A DNA stretch of 64,000 nt from Streptomyces misionensis. Its GTDB lineage: Bacteria; Actinomycetota; Actinomycetes; Streptomycetales; Streptomycetaceae. This document shows, piece by piece, positions 50,247-58,776 of this stretch. Location of the stretch: NCBI RefSeq assembly GCF_900104815.1, contig NZ_FNTD01000004.1:2124501-2188500 (forward strand). The letters are read 5' to 3'. Positions within the stretch are counted from its first letter, which is position 1, and each line of letters opens with the position of its first letter. The position numbers and the translations under genes were made by a program. Below the pieces are notes generated by a model. That model was not told the DNA's origin. It saw nothing but the letters and a program-made list of their open reading frames with translations, and searched no databases.

Positions 50247-51503
50247 TCAGCCGAAGAAGTTCCGTACGTGCTCCAGGCCGTCGACCAGAGCATCGATCTC
50301 GGCCGGCGTGGAGTACAGATAGAACGACGCTCGCGTGGTCGCGGGAATTCCGTAGCGCAGGCAGACGGGACGGGCGCAGTGGTGGCCGACGCGGACCGCG
50401 ATGCCCTGCTCGTCCAGGACCTGGCCCACGTCGTGCGGGTGGATGTCGCCCAGTGTGAAGGAGATCGCGGCGCCCCGGTCCTCGGCCGTGGTCGGGCCGA
50501 TGATCCTCAGGTCCGGGACCTGGGCCAGACGCTCCACCGCGTACTGGGTCAGCGCGTGCTCATGGGCGAGGATCTTCTCCATGCCGATGGCCTGGAGGTA
50601 GTCGATCGCCGCGCCCAGGCCGACCGCCTGCGCGATCGGGGGCGTGCCCGCCTCGAACTTGTGCGGTGCCGGGGCGTACGTCGAGGAGTGCATCGAGACG
50701 GTCTCGATCATCTCGCCGCCGCCCAGGAACGGGGGCAGGTCCTCCAGCAGCTCCTGGCGGCCCCACAGCACGCCGATGCCGGTCGGGCCGCACATCTTGT
50801 GGCCGGTGAAGGCCACGAAGTCGGCCTGGAGGGCCTGCACGTCCAGCGGCATGTGCGGCGCGGCCTGGGAGGCGTCGACGCACACCAGCGCGCCGACCTC
50901 CTGGGCGCGGCGCACTATCGCCTCGACCGGGTTGACGGTGCCCAGGATGTTGGAGACCAGCACGAAGGAGACGATCTTCGTCTTCTCGGTGATGATCTCG
51001 TCGATGTTGGACAGGTCGAGCCGGCCGTCCTCGGTGAGGCCGAACCACTTCAGCTTCGCGCCCGTGCGCTGCGCCAGCAGCTGCCACGGCACGATGTTGG
51101 AGTGGTGCTCCATCTCCGTGATGACGATCTCGGTCTCGTGGTCGACCCGGTAGGGCTCGTCGGCCCAGCCCAGCATGTTGGCCACGAGGTTGAGCGACTC
51201 GGAGGCGTTCTTGGTGAAGATCACCTCGTCGCGGCTCGGCGCGTTGATGAACTCGGCCACCTTGTCGCGCGCGCCCTCGTAGAGTGCCGTGGCCTCCTCG
51301 GCGAGGACGTGCACGCCGCGGTGGACGTTGGCGTTGTAACGCTCGTAGTACTCGTTGAGGGCGTCCAGCACCTGGCGCGGCTTCTGGCTCGTCGCCGCGT
51401 TGTCCAGGTACACGAGCTTCCGGCCGTCGTGGACGACGCGGTCCAGAACGGGGAAGTCCTTGCGGATCGCCTCGGTGTCGAGGAGGCCCGACAGCTGTGT
51501 CAC
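50247..51503 (-). CDS. sufS: Cysteine desulfurase SufS
   Basis: Group II PLP cysteine desulfurase of 418 residues supplying sulfur. The PLP lysine is in AFTGHKMCGPTGIG near residue 236, and the persulfide Cys in VGHHCARPVCLRYGIP near residue 376. YLDNAATSQKPRQVL near the N-terminus is also typical. The GTG start overlaps the sufC stop (GTGA at 51500-51503). It transfers sulfur to SufU. Confidence 0.96.
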   Translation of the reverse strand: MTQLSGLLDTEAIRKDFPVLDRVVHDGRKLVYLDNAATSQKPRQVLDALNEYYERYNANVHRGVHVLAEEATALYEGARDKVAEFINAPSRDEVIFTKNASESLNLVANMLGWADEPYRVDHETEIVITEMEHHSNIVPWQLLAQRTGAKLKWFGLTEDGRLDLSNIDEIITEKTKIVSFVLVSNILGTVNPVEAIVRRAQEVGALVCVDASQAAPHMPLDVQALQADFVAFTGHKMCGPTGIGVLWGRQELLEDLPPFLGGGEMIETVSMHSSTYAPAPHKFEAGTPPIAQAVGLGAAIDYLQAIGMEKILAHEHALTQYAVERLAQVPDLRIIGPTTAEDRGAAISFTLGDIHPHDVGQVLDEQGIAVRVGHHCARPVCLRYGIPATTRASFYLYSTPAEIDALVDGLEHVRNFFG

Positions 51504-52264
51504 GCGGATGCGCCACCCTTCACGTATGCCTCGTAGCCCTCGTTCTCCAGCTTGTCCGCGAGCTCGGGGCCACCGGACTCGACGATGCGGCCGGCCGCGA
51601 AGACGTGGACGTAGTCGGGCTTGATGTAGCGCAGGATGCGCGTGTAGTGCGTGATCAGCAGGGTGCCGACCTCACCCGTCTCGCGGACGCGGTTGACGCC
51701 CTCGGAGACGATGCGCAGGGCGTCGACGTCGAGGCCGGAGTCGGTCTCGTCCAGGATCGCCATCTTGGGCTTGAGCAGTTCGAGCTGGAGGATCTCGTGG
51801 CGCTTCTTCTCACCGCCGGAGAAGCCCTCGTTGACGTTGCGCTCGGCGAAGGCGGGGTCCATGTGGAGACGCTCCATGGCCTCCTTGACCTCCTTCACCC
51901 AGGTGCGCAGCTTGGGGGCCTCGCCGCGGACGGCGGTGGCGGAGGTGCGCAGGAAGTTGGAGACCGAGACGCCGGGGACCTCGACCGGGTACTGCATCGC
52001 CAGGAACAGGCCGGCGCGGGCGCGCTCGTCGACGGACATCGCCAGGACGTCCTCGCCGTCGAGCAGCACGGTGCCCTCGGTGATCGTGTACTTCGGGTGA
52101 CCCGCGAGCGAGTAGGCGAGGGTGGACTTGCCGGAGCCGTTGGGGCCCATGATGGCGTGCGTCTCGCCCTGCTTCACGGTGAGGTCGACGCCCTTGAGGA
52201 TCTCCTTCGTGGCGTTGTCGGCCTCGACGGTGACGTGCAGGTCTCGGATTTCAAGCGTTGCCAT
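51500..52264 (-). CDS. sufC: Fe-S assembly ATPase SufC
   Basis: A cytoplasmic ABC-type ATPase of 254 residues that works with SufB and SufD. Walker A is GPNGSGKSTLAYS, signature FSGGEKKRHEILQ, Walker B AILDETDSGLDVD. It starts 7 nt after the Rieske gene and overlaps sufS. The ELL/DSGLD pattern is what distinguishes SufC from transport ATPases. Confidence 0.96.
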   Translation of the reverse strand: MATLEIRDLHVTVEADNATKEILKGVDLTVKQGETHAIMGPNGSGKSTLAYSLAGHPKYTITEGTVLLDGEDVLAMSVDERARAGLFLAMQYPVEVPGVSVSNFLRTSATAVRGEAPKLRTWVKEVKEAMERLHMDPAFAERNVNEGFSGGEKKRHEILQLELLKPKMAILDETDSGLDVDALRIVSEGVNRVRETGEVGTLLITHYTRILRYIKPDYVHVFAAGRIVESGGPELADKLENEGYEAYVKGGASA

Positions 52265-52271
52265 GGATGCC

Positions 52272-52589
52272 TCAGGACTCCTGGGTGAGGGAGACGAGAA
52301 CGTCGTCCCCTTCGATCTTTACGGGGTATACGGGGACGGGGCGCGTCGCGGGCAGCCCGGACGGCTTGCCGGTGCGGAGGTCGAAGGCGGAGCCGTGCAG
52401 CCAGCACTCGATCTGGCAGTCCTCCACCTCGCCCTCGGAGAGCGAGACGTTCGCGTGGGAGCAGATGTCGTAGATCGCGTACACCTCGCCCTCGGTCCGG
52501 ACGACCGAGACCGGCGTGCCGTCGAGTTCCACCCGCTTGGGGGTGCCCTCCGACAGCTCGCTCAGCCCACAGGCGCGTTGGAAGCTCAT
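52272..52589 (-). CDS. Rieske-type ferredoxin in the suf operon
   Basis: A 105-residue single-domain Rieske [2Fe-2S] protein. The cluster ligands are C-x-H in YDICSHANVSL and C-x2-H in IECWLHGSAFDLRTG. It resembles the ferredoxin subunit of aromatic-ring dioxygenases, but no oxygenase is near. It overlaps sufD by 4 nt and ends 7 nt before sufC, so it is part of the suf operon and may donate electrons during cluster assembly, as commonly seen in actinobacteria. Confidence 0.92.
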   Translation of the reverse strand: MSFQRACGLSELSEGTPKRVELDGTPVSVVRTEGEVYAIYDICSHANVSLSEGEVEDCQIECWLHGSAFDLRTGKPSGLPATRPVPVYPVKIEGDDVLVSLTQES

Positions 52590-53770
52590 GCGACCGAGGC
52601 CTCCAGCTCCTGCTCGATCTTGGCGAGCAGTCGCTCCTCGATGTCGGTGACACCGATCTGCTGGACCAGTTCGGCGAAGAAGCCGCGGACCACCAGGCGG
52701 CGGGCCTCGTGCTCGGGGATGCCGCGGGCCATCAGGTAGAACAGCTGCTCGTCGTCGAACCGCCCGGTGGCGGAGGCGTGGCCGGCGCCGACGATCTCAC
52801 CGGTCTCGATCTCCAGGTTCGGCACCGAGTCGACGCGGGCGCCGTCGGTGAGGACCAGGTTGCGGTTCATCTCGTAGGTGTCGGTGCCCTCGGCCTTGGC
52901 CTCGATGAGCACGTCGCCGATCCAGACCGCGTGCGCGTCGTCGCCCTGGAGCGCGCCCTTGTAGACGACGTTCGACTTGCAGTGCGGGGCGTTGTGGGTG
53001 ACCAGGAGGCGGTGCTCCTGGTGCTGGCCCGCGTCGGTGAAGTAGAGGCCGTACAGCTCGGCCTCGCCGCCGGGGCCCGCGTAGGTGACGCGCGGGTGCA
53101 GGCGTACGACGTCGCCGCCGAAGGTGACGACGACCGACTTGAAGGAGGCGTCCCGGCCGACCAGCGCGTTGTGCTGGGCGATGTGAACGGCCTTGTCGTC
53201 CCAGTCCTGGACGGAGACGACGGTGAGCTTGGCGCCGTCGCCGAGCAGGTAGTCGACGTTGGCGGCGAGCACCGCGTCACCGGTGTGGTCGATGACGACC
53301 ACGGCCTCGGCGAAGGCGCCCAGCTCGATCACCTGGTGGCCGAAGGCGGTGCCGCCCTGGCCGTGCACGGCGATGCGGATCGGCTCGGTGAGGACGGTCT
53401 CCTTGGGGACGGTCACGACCGAGGCCTGCTCGAAGGCGGAGTACGCCTGCGCGGCGACCCGGTCCACCGGGACGCCCGCCTTGCGCAGCCGCGCGTCGTC
53501 CCGCCCGACGTGCTCGACGACGACGCCCTCGGGCGCCCGGACGTCGACCTTCACGCCGTCGCCGGAGGCGACGGCGGTGCCGTCGTGCAGCCCGCGCAGG
53601 CGCTCCAGCGGGGTGAACCGCCATTCCTCCTCGCGGCCGTGCGGGACGGGGAAGTCCGCCACGTCGTAGGAGGGGGGCGCGCTCATGCGCGAGACGACGG
53701 TCGACTCCGCGGCGACCGCGATCGAGCCCGCGGTGGTCGACCCCACGGGGATGTTCTGGGCCTCAGCCAT
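52586..53770 (-). CDS. sufD: Fe-S assembly protein SufD
   Basis: A 394-residue parallel beta-helix protein of the SufBC2D scaffold. Shared SufB/D features include GREEEWRFTPLERLRG at the start, VIWIGDVLIEAKAEGTDTYEMNRNLVL in two parts, GAGHASATGRFDDEQLFYLMARGIPE and LVRGFFAEL-like VVRGFFAELV. It lacks the full SufB Cys set, fitting SufD. It starts 57 bp after the sufB stop on the minus strand. Confidence 0.95.
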   Translation of the reverse strand: MAEAQNIPVGSTTAGSIAVAAESTVVSRMSAPPSYDVADFPVPHGREEEWRFTPLERLRGLHDGTAVASGDGVKVDVRAPEGVVVEHVGRDDARLRKAGVPVDRVAAQAYSAFEQASVVTVPKETVLTEPIRIAVHGQGGTAFGHQVIELGAFAEAVVVIDHTGDAVLAANVDYLLGDGAKLTVVSVQDWDDKAVHIAQHNALVGRDASFKSVVVTFGGDVVRLHPRVTYAGPGGEAELYGLYFTDAGQHQEHRLLVTHNAPHCKSNVVYKGALQGDDAHAVWIGDVLIEAKAEGTDTYEMNRNLVLTDGARVDSVPNLEIETGEIVGAGHASATGRFDDEQLFYLMARGIPEHEARRLVVRGFFAELVQQIGVTDIEERLLAKIEQELEASVA

Positions 53771-53827
53771 GGCTGTCGTATTGCTCGCTTTCTCAGGTCA
53801 GTGGCTTGATGGGGAAGGCGGCGGCGG

Positions 53828-55249
53828 TCAGCCGACCGCGCCCTCCATCTGCAGCTCGATCAGCCGGTTGAGTTCCAGCGCGTACTCCATGGGCAGCTCC
53901 TTGGCGATCGGCTCGACGAAGCCGCGCACGATCATCGCCATCGCCTCGTCCTCGGACAGACCACGGCTCATCAGGTAGAAGAGCTGGTCCTCGGAGACCT
54001 TGGAGACGGTGGCCTCGTGGCCCATGGACACGTCGTCCTCGCGGACGTCCACGTACGGGTAGGTGTCCGAACGGGAGATGGTGTCCACCAGCAGCGCGTC
54101 GCACAGCACGTTCGACTTGGAGCCGGCGGCGCCCTCGCCGATCTCGATCAGACCGCGGTAGGACGTACGGCCGCCACCGCGGGCCACCGACTTGGAGACG
54201 ATGTTCGACGAGGTGTTGGGCGCCATGTGGACCATCTTGGCGCCGGCGTCCTGGTGCTGGCCCTCGCCCGCGAAGGCGATGGACAGGGTCTCGCCCTTGG
54301 CGTGCTCGCCCATCAGGTAGACGGCCGGGTACTTCATCGTCACCTTGGAGCCGATGTTGCCGTCGATCCACTCCATGGTCGCGCCCTCGTACGCCACGGC
54401 GCGCTTGGTGACCAGGTTGTAGACGTTGTTCGACCAGTTCTGGATGGTCGTGTAGCGGCAGCGGGCGTTCTTCTTGACGATGATCTCGACCACGGCGCTG
54501 TGCAGCGAGTCCGACTTGTAGATCGGCGCGGTGCAGCCCTCGACGTAGTGCACGTAGGCACCCTCGTCGACGATGATCAGGGTCCGCTCGAACTGGCCCA
54601 TGTTCTCCGTGTTGATGCGGAAGTAGGCCTGGAGCGGGATCTCCACGTGCACGCCCTTCGGCACGTAGATGAAGGAGCCGCCGGACCACACGGCCGTGTT
54701 CAGCGCGGCGAACTTGTTGTCACCGGCCGGGATGACGGTGCCGAAGTACTCCTTGAAGAGCTCCGGGTGCTCCTTCAGGGCGGTGTCGGTGTCCAGGAAG
54801 ATGACGCCCTGCTGCTCCAGGTCCTCGCGGATCTGGTGGTAGACGACCTCCGACTCGTACTGGGCGGCGACGCCGGCGACCAGGCGCTGCTTCTCGGCCT
54901 CGGGGATGCCCAGCTTGTCGTAGGTGTTCTTGATGTCCTCGGGCAGGTCCTCCCAGGACTCCGCCTGCTTCTCCGTGGAGCGCACGAAGTACTTGATGTT
55001 GTCGAAGTCGATGCCCGACAGATCCGAGCCCCAGTTCGGCATGGGCTTCTTCTCGAAGAGCTTGAGGCCCTTCAGGCGCAGCTTGGTCATCCACTCCGGC
55101 TCCGACTTCTTGCCGGAGATGTCGCGGACGACGTCCTCGTTCAGGCCGCGCCGGGCGGAGGCACCGGCCACGTCGGAGTCGGCCCAGCCGTATTCGTACT
55201 TGCCCAGGCCCTCCAGCTCAGGGTGGGCAGTCTCCGTGGGGAGAGTCAT
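53828..55249 (-). CDS. sufB: Fe-S cluster assembly protein SufB
   Basis: The main scaffold subunit, 473 residues. Recognisable blocks are [16 protein letters not shown] [41 protein letters not shown] (in two parts), [21 protein letters not shown] with the conserved Cys, [15 protein letters not shown] and [24 protein letters not shown]. The ATG overlaps the sufR stop (55246-55249). Confidence 0.97.
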   Translation of the reverse strand: MTLPTETAHPELEGLGKYEYGWADSDVAGASARRGLNEDVVRDISGKKSEPEWMTKLRLKGLKLFEKKPMPNWGSDLSGIDFDNIKYFVRSTEKQAESWEDLPEDIKNTYDKLGIPEAEKQRLVAGVAAQYESEVVYHQIREDLEQQGVIFLDTDTALKEHPELFKEYFGTVIPAGDNKFAALNTAVWSGGSFIYVPKGVHVEIPLQAYFRINTENMGQFERTLIIVDEGAYVHYVEGCTAPIYKSDSLHSAVVEIIVKKNARCRYTTIQNWSNNVYNLVTKRAVAYEGATMEWIDGNIGSKVTMKYPAVYLMGEHAKGETLSIAFAGEGQHQDAGAKMVHMAPNTSSNIVSKSVARGGGRTSYRGLIEIGEGAAGSKSNVLCDALLVDTISRSDTYPYVDVREDDVSMGHEATVSKVSEDQLFYLMSRGLSEDEAMAMIVRGFVEPIAKELPMEYALELNRLIELQMEGAVG

Positions 55250-55980
55250 GCGGGGTTCCTCCCGGCCGTGCTTGCAGGTGCGTCAGTGGAAATCTTGGGA
55301 ATGAACGTCGTGCAGACGCCGTCGCCGTGCGCGATGGTCGCCAGCCGCTGGACGTGGGTACCCAGCAGCTCGGCGAAGATCTCGGTCTCCGCCTCGCACA
55401 GCTGCGGGTACTGCTCCGCCACATGGGCGACCGGGCAGTGGTGCTGGCACAGCTGCTCGCCGACCGGTGCGCTGCGCGCCGTAGCAGCGTACCCGTCCGC
55501 GCTCAGGGCCTTGGCCAGCGCTTCCGCGCGTTTGTCCGGGGTCACCCGCTCGATCGCCTCGCGGTACGCGCGCGCCTGGGCGGCGATCCGCGCGCGGGCG
55601 AAGGCGGAGACCGCGCCGGGCCCGCCCTCGTGCTCGGCGATCCAGCGCAGCGCGTCCGCGGCCAGCTTGTCGTACGACTGGTCGAAGGCGTCGCGGCCGC
55701 AGTCGGTGAGCGCGAAGACCTTGGCGGGGCGCCCGCGCGTGCGCGTGCCGTACACGCGCTGTTCGCGCGCCTCCACCACGTCGTCCGCGACCAGCGCGTC
55801 CAGGTGACGACGGACGGCCGCCTGGGTGAGTCCCAGCCGGCCGGCGAGTTCGGCGACGGTCGACGGGCCGTGGTCCAGGATGGACCGCGCGACCCGGTTG
55901 CGCGTGGAGCGCTCCCCGGTCGCGAACTCCTCCTGGGGGGTCCCCGTGGGGGCCTCCCGAGCCTCGCCGACGTTTTTCAC
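55246..55980 (-). CDS. sufR: SufR-type Fe-S-sensing repressor
   Basis: A 244-residue winged-helix regulator. Residues 30-85 are the DNA-binding domain ([35 protein letters not shown]). The C-terminal half holds four Cys: two in LCQHHC, one 13 positions later in YPQLCEAE, one in GDGVCTTF, the likely cluster ligands. Known SufR proteins bind [4Fe-4S] and repress suf, as described for cyanobacteria and S. avermitilis. GTG 55980 is chosen; an in-frame ATG at 56016 would lie upstream of the promoter. First gene of the operon. Confidence 0.88.
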   Translation of the reverse strand: MKNVGEAREAPTGTPQEEFATGERSTRNRVARSILDHGPSTVAELAGRLGLTQAAVRRHLDALVADDVVEAREQRVYGTRTRGRPAKVFALTDCGRDAFDQSYDKLAADALRWIAEHEGGPGAVSAFARARIAAQARAYREAIERVTPDKRAEALAKALSADGYAATARSAPVGEQLCQHHCPVAHVAEQYPQLCEAETEIFAELLGTHVQRLATIAHGDGVCTTFIPKISTDAPASTAGRNPA

Positions 55981-56016
55981 AACGCCATTGTTGCGTAATT
56001 CCTCGGGGCCTGACAA
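55980..56016 (-). promoter_or_regulatory. sufR promoter with CAAC-N6-GTTG SufR operator, leaderless
   Basis: On the minus strand: -35 TTGTCA (56011-56016), 18-bp spacer, -10 AACAAT (55987-55992), then 6 nt to the GTG start at 55980. The site CAAC-AATGGC-GTTG (55980-55993) covers the -10 and the start codon. CAAC-N6-GTTG is the reported cyanobacterial SufR site. Confidence 0.7.
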
Positions 56017-56052
56017 GCGGCGTCCGGATCACCGCCCGGTGCCCTGCATCAC

Positions 56053-56066
56053 TTAGGCATACCTAA
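56053..56066. promoter_or_regulatory. Iron-box-like palindrome between sufR and the AAC gene
   Basis: TTAGG-CATA-CCTAA resembles the inner 14 bp of the actinobacterial IdeR/DmdR iron box (12 of 14 by eye), but the outer left third of the 19-bp box is not conserved. It is 37 bp upstream of the sufR -35. Confidence 0.45.
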
Positions 56067-56162
56067 TCTGACCTGCGGAAACGATCACCGATCGATCATC
56101 CGGGACGGCCGCGCCGGAAATTCCGTGGCGCCGCGCGCACCCGTACGCGAGACTCCCCGGCC

Positions 56163-56963
56163 ATGGCCATACCCCCTCCCACCGGCCCTCTTGTCACCCG
56201 GGACGACATCGCCGACGGGCTGCGCCGGCTCGGTGTGACACCCGGCGAGATCCTGCTCGCGCACACCTCGCTGAGTTCCCTCGGCTGGGTCAACGGCGGG
56301 GCGGTGGCCGTCGTCCAGGGACTCCTCGACGCCCTCGGCCCCTCCGGCACGCTGGTCGTCCCGGCCCACACCTCCGACCTCTCCGACCCCGCCTGCTGGG
56401 AGAACCCGCCGGTGCCGGAGGAGTGGCGGGAGCGCGTGCGGGCCACCATGCCCGTGTACGACCCGCTGGTCACGCCCACGCGTGGGGTCGGCGTCGTCCC
56501 CGAGACCGTGCGCACCTGGCCCGGCGCCCTGCGCAGCGCGCACCTGCAGACCTCCTTCGCGGCCGTCGGCCCCCGCGCCCCGGAGATCACCGAGGGACAC
56601 GCCGCGAACTGCCGGCTGGGCGAGCACAGCCCGCTGGCCCGGCTGGAGCGGCTGGGCGCCCGGGTGCTGCTGCTGGGCGCCGGATACGGCTCCTGCACCA
56701 GCTTCCACCTGGCCGAGTACCGCCTGCCCGCGCCGCTCGTCCCGGTCGGCCGGCCCGCGCCCGGCGGCTGGCTGACCGTGCCGGAGGTGGCGATCAGCTC
56801 CGAAGGGTTCGAGGAGCTGGGGCGCGACTTCGAGCGGGAGTGGCCCGTCGTGCGCGGCAAGGTGGGCGCCGCCGACGCCCGGCTGTTCCCGGTCGCGGAC
56901 GCGGTGGCCCACGCCGAACGCCGGCTGGCCGCGTACCGGGACTTCCCCGACCCGGCCGCCTGA
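56163..56963 (+). CDS. AAC(3) family N-acetyltransferase
   Basis: A 266-residue acetyl-CoA enzyme of the antibiotic acetyltransferase fold (aminoglycoside 3-N type). LLAHTSLSSLGWVNGGA, GTLVVPAHTSDLSDP, GVVPETVRTWPGALRSAHLQTSFAAVG (in parts) and LLLGAGYGSCTSFHLAEYRLP with the catalytic His match the family. Many chromosomal members have no shown drug activity, so resistance is not implied. GAGACT ends 8 nt before the ATG and no Shine-Dalgarno is seen. Confidence 0.87.
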   Translation: MAIPPPTGPLVTRDDIADGLRRLGVTPGEILLAHTSLSSLGWVNGGAVAVVQGLLDALGPSGTLVVPAHTSDLSDPACWENPPVPEEWRERVRATMPVYDPLVTPTRGVGVVPETVRTWPGALRSAHLQTSFAAVGPRAPEITEGHAANCRLGEHSPLARLERLGARVLLLGAGYGSCTSFHLAEYRLPAPLVPVGRPAPGGWLTVPEVAISSEGFEELGRDFEREWPVVRGKVGAADARLFPVADAVAHAERRLAAYRDFPDPAA

Positions 56964-56980
56964 TCGGCGAGCGCTCTCCC

Positions 56981-56986
56981 TAGACT
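56981..56986 (+). promoter_or_regulatory. Candidate leaderless -10 box of the ABC exporter operon
   Basis: TAGACT ends 8 nt before the ATG at 56995 without a ribosome site between. Confidence 0.45.
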
Positions 56987-56994
56987 CTGGACCC

Positions 56995-57918
56995 ATGCAT
57001 AGTGAGCCCGTCGTCCAGGTCGCGGCCCTGGTGAAGCGGTACGGCACGAAGACCGCGGTCAACGGCCTCGACCTGGTGGCCCAGGCGGGCGTGACCGCCG
57101 TCCTCGGACCCAACGGCGCCGGCAAGACGACGACGGTCGAGACCTGCGAGGGATACCGGAAGCCGGATTCCGGCACGGTGCGCGTCCTGGGCCTCGACCC
57201 GGTGCGCCAGTCGGCCGAGCTGCGGCCCAGGATCGGTGTGATGCTCCAGTCCGGCGGCGTCTACTCCGGCGCCCGCGCGGACGAGATGCTGCGCCATGTC
57301 GCCAAGCTGCACGCCCACCCCCTGGACGTGAACGCCCTGATCGAGCGGCTCGGGCTCGGCGCGTGCGGCCGCACCTCCTACCGCCGGCTCTCCGGCGGCC
57401 AGCAGCAGCGCCTGGCGCTCGCCATGGCCGTCGTCGGCCGCCCGGAGCTGGTGTTCCTGGACGAGCCGACCGCGGGCCTCGACCCGCAGGCCCGCCGGGC
57501 CACCTGGGACCTGGTGAAGGACCTGCGCGCCGACGGCGTCTCGGTGATCCTCACCACCCACCACATGGACGAGGCCGAGCAGCTCGCCGACGACGTCGCA
57601 ATCATCGACGGCGGCAAGGTCATCGCCCAGGGCTCCCCCGAGGAGCTGTGCAAGGGCGGCGCGGAGAACACCCTGCGCTTCACCGGCCGCCCCGGCCTCG
57701 ACGTCGGCTCCCTGCTCAAGGCGCTCCCGGACGGCTGCACGGCAGCCGAGCTGACCCCGGGCGCCTACCGCGTCGTCGGCAAGGTCGACCCGCAACTGCT
57801 CGCCACCGTGACCTCCTGGTGCGCCCAGCACGGCGTGATGCCGGACCGCATCTCGGTCGAACGGCACACCCTGGAAGACGTCTTTCTCGAGCTGACCGGC
57901 AAGGAGCTGCGCTCATGA
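56995..57918 (+). CDS. ABC-2 type exporter, ATP-binding protein
   Basis: A 307-residue ATPase of the DrrA/daunorubicin-resistance-like group. Walker A is GPNGAGKTTTVET, signature [13 protein letters not shown], Walker B LVFLDEPTAGLDPQ and switch TTHHMDEAEQLAD. The C-terminal 70 residues form the group's extension (ISVERHTLEDVFLELTG). It overlaps the permease by 4 nt. Apparently leaderless. Substrate unknown; position next to heme A genes is shared in related genomes by recollection, so a link to cytochrome assembly is possible but unshown. Confidence 0.92.
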   Translation: MHSEPVVQVAALVKRYGTKTAVNGLDLVAQAGVTAVLGPNGAGKTTTVETCEGYRKPDSGTVRVLGLDPVRQSAELRPRIGVMLQSGGVYSGARADEMLRHVAKLHAHPLDVNALIERLGLGACGRTSYRRLSGGQQQRLALAMAVVGRPELVFLDEPTAGLDPQARRATWDLVKDLRADGVSVILTTHHMDEAEQLADDVAIIDGGKVIAQGSPEELCKGGAENTLRFTGRPGLDVGSLLKALPDGCTAAELTPGAYRVVGKVDPQLLATVTSWCAQHGVMPDRISVERHTLEDVFLELTGKELRS

Positions 57919-58688
57919 CCACCGCGCCGGGTACGTACGCCCCCAAGCCGGGGGCCGCGCCCCTGCCCCGCATGATCGCGGCGCAGGCGGCCCTGGAGAC
58001 GAAGATGCTGCTGCGCAACGGCGAGCAGCTGCTGCTGACGGTGGTCATCCCGACCCTGCTGCTGGTGCTCTTCAGCTCCGTGGACATCGTGGACACCGGC
58101 AAGGGCAAGGCCGTCGACTTCCTCGCGCCGGGCATCCTCGCCCTCGCCGTGATGTCGACCGCCTTCACCGGACAGGCCATCGCCACCGGCTTCGAGCGCC
58201 GCTACGGCGTGCTCAAGCGGCTCGCCGCCTCGCCGCTGCCCCGCTGGGCCCTGATGACCGCGAAGACGGCGTCGGTGCTGGTCACCGAGGTGCTCCAGGT
58301 GATCTTGCTGACGGTGATCGCCCTCGCCCTCGGCTGGTCCCCGCACGGCGACCCGGCCGCCGTGCTCCTGCTGCTGGTCCTCGGCACCGCCGCCTTCTCC
58401 GGCCTCGGCCTGCTGATGGCCGGCACCCTGAAGGCCGAGGCGACGCTGGCCGCCGCCAACCTGGTGTTCCTGCTGCTGCTCGTCGGCGGCGGCGTCATCG
58501 TGCCGCTGGACAAGTTCGGCTCGGCCGGGCAGCACGTCCTCGGGCTGCTGCCCATCTCCGCCCTCTCCGACGGCCTGCGGGACGTCCTCCAGCACGGCGC
58601 CGGCATGCCCTGGGGCGACCTGGGCGTCCTTGCGGTGTGGGCGGTCGCGGGGCTCGCCGCGGCCGGGAAGTTCTTCCGCTGGGAGTGA
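57915..58688 (+). CDS. ABC-2 type exporter, permease
   Basis: A 257-residue integral membrane protein with six hydrophobic segments, ABC-2 family. The segment between helices 2 and 3 reads TGFERRYGVLKRLAASPLPRW, the family's conserved cytoplasmic loop. The ATG overlaps the ATPase stop (57915-57918). It must pair with the preceding ATPase. Confidence 0.92.
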   Translation: MTTAPGTYAPKPGAAPLPRMIAAQAALETKMLLRNGEQLLLTVVIPTLLLVLFSSVDIVDTGKGKAVDFLAPGILALAVMSTAFTGQAIATGFERRYGVLKRLAASPLPRWALMTAKTASVLVTEVLQVILLTVIALALGWSPHGDPAAVLLLLVLGTAAFSGLGLLMAGTLKAEATLAAANLVFLLLLVGGGVIVPLDKFGSAGQHVLGLLPISALSDGLRDVLQHGAGMPWGDLGVLAVWAVAGLAAAGKFFRWE

Positions 58689-58763
58689 GCCGTCCCCCGT
58701 CGGAGTGAGCGGCGACACGGCGCCGGGACCGGACCCTCGTGAAAGCGTGCACAAGCGGGCGCC

Positions 58764-58769
58764 TACCAT
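58764..58769 (+). promoter_or_regulatory. Candidate leaderless -10 box of ctaA
   Basis: TACCAT ends 7 nt before the GTG at 58777 and overlaps an in-frame ATG at 58768, which argues for the GTG as the real start. Confidence 0.45.
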
Positions 58770-58776
58770 GGTGGGC

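Noticed and set aside
56163..56963. Aminoglycoside resistance function for the AAC(3)-family gene
   Set aside because: Family membership alone does not show drug activity; many Streptomyces paralogues are of unknown substrate.
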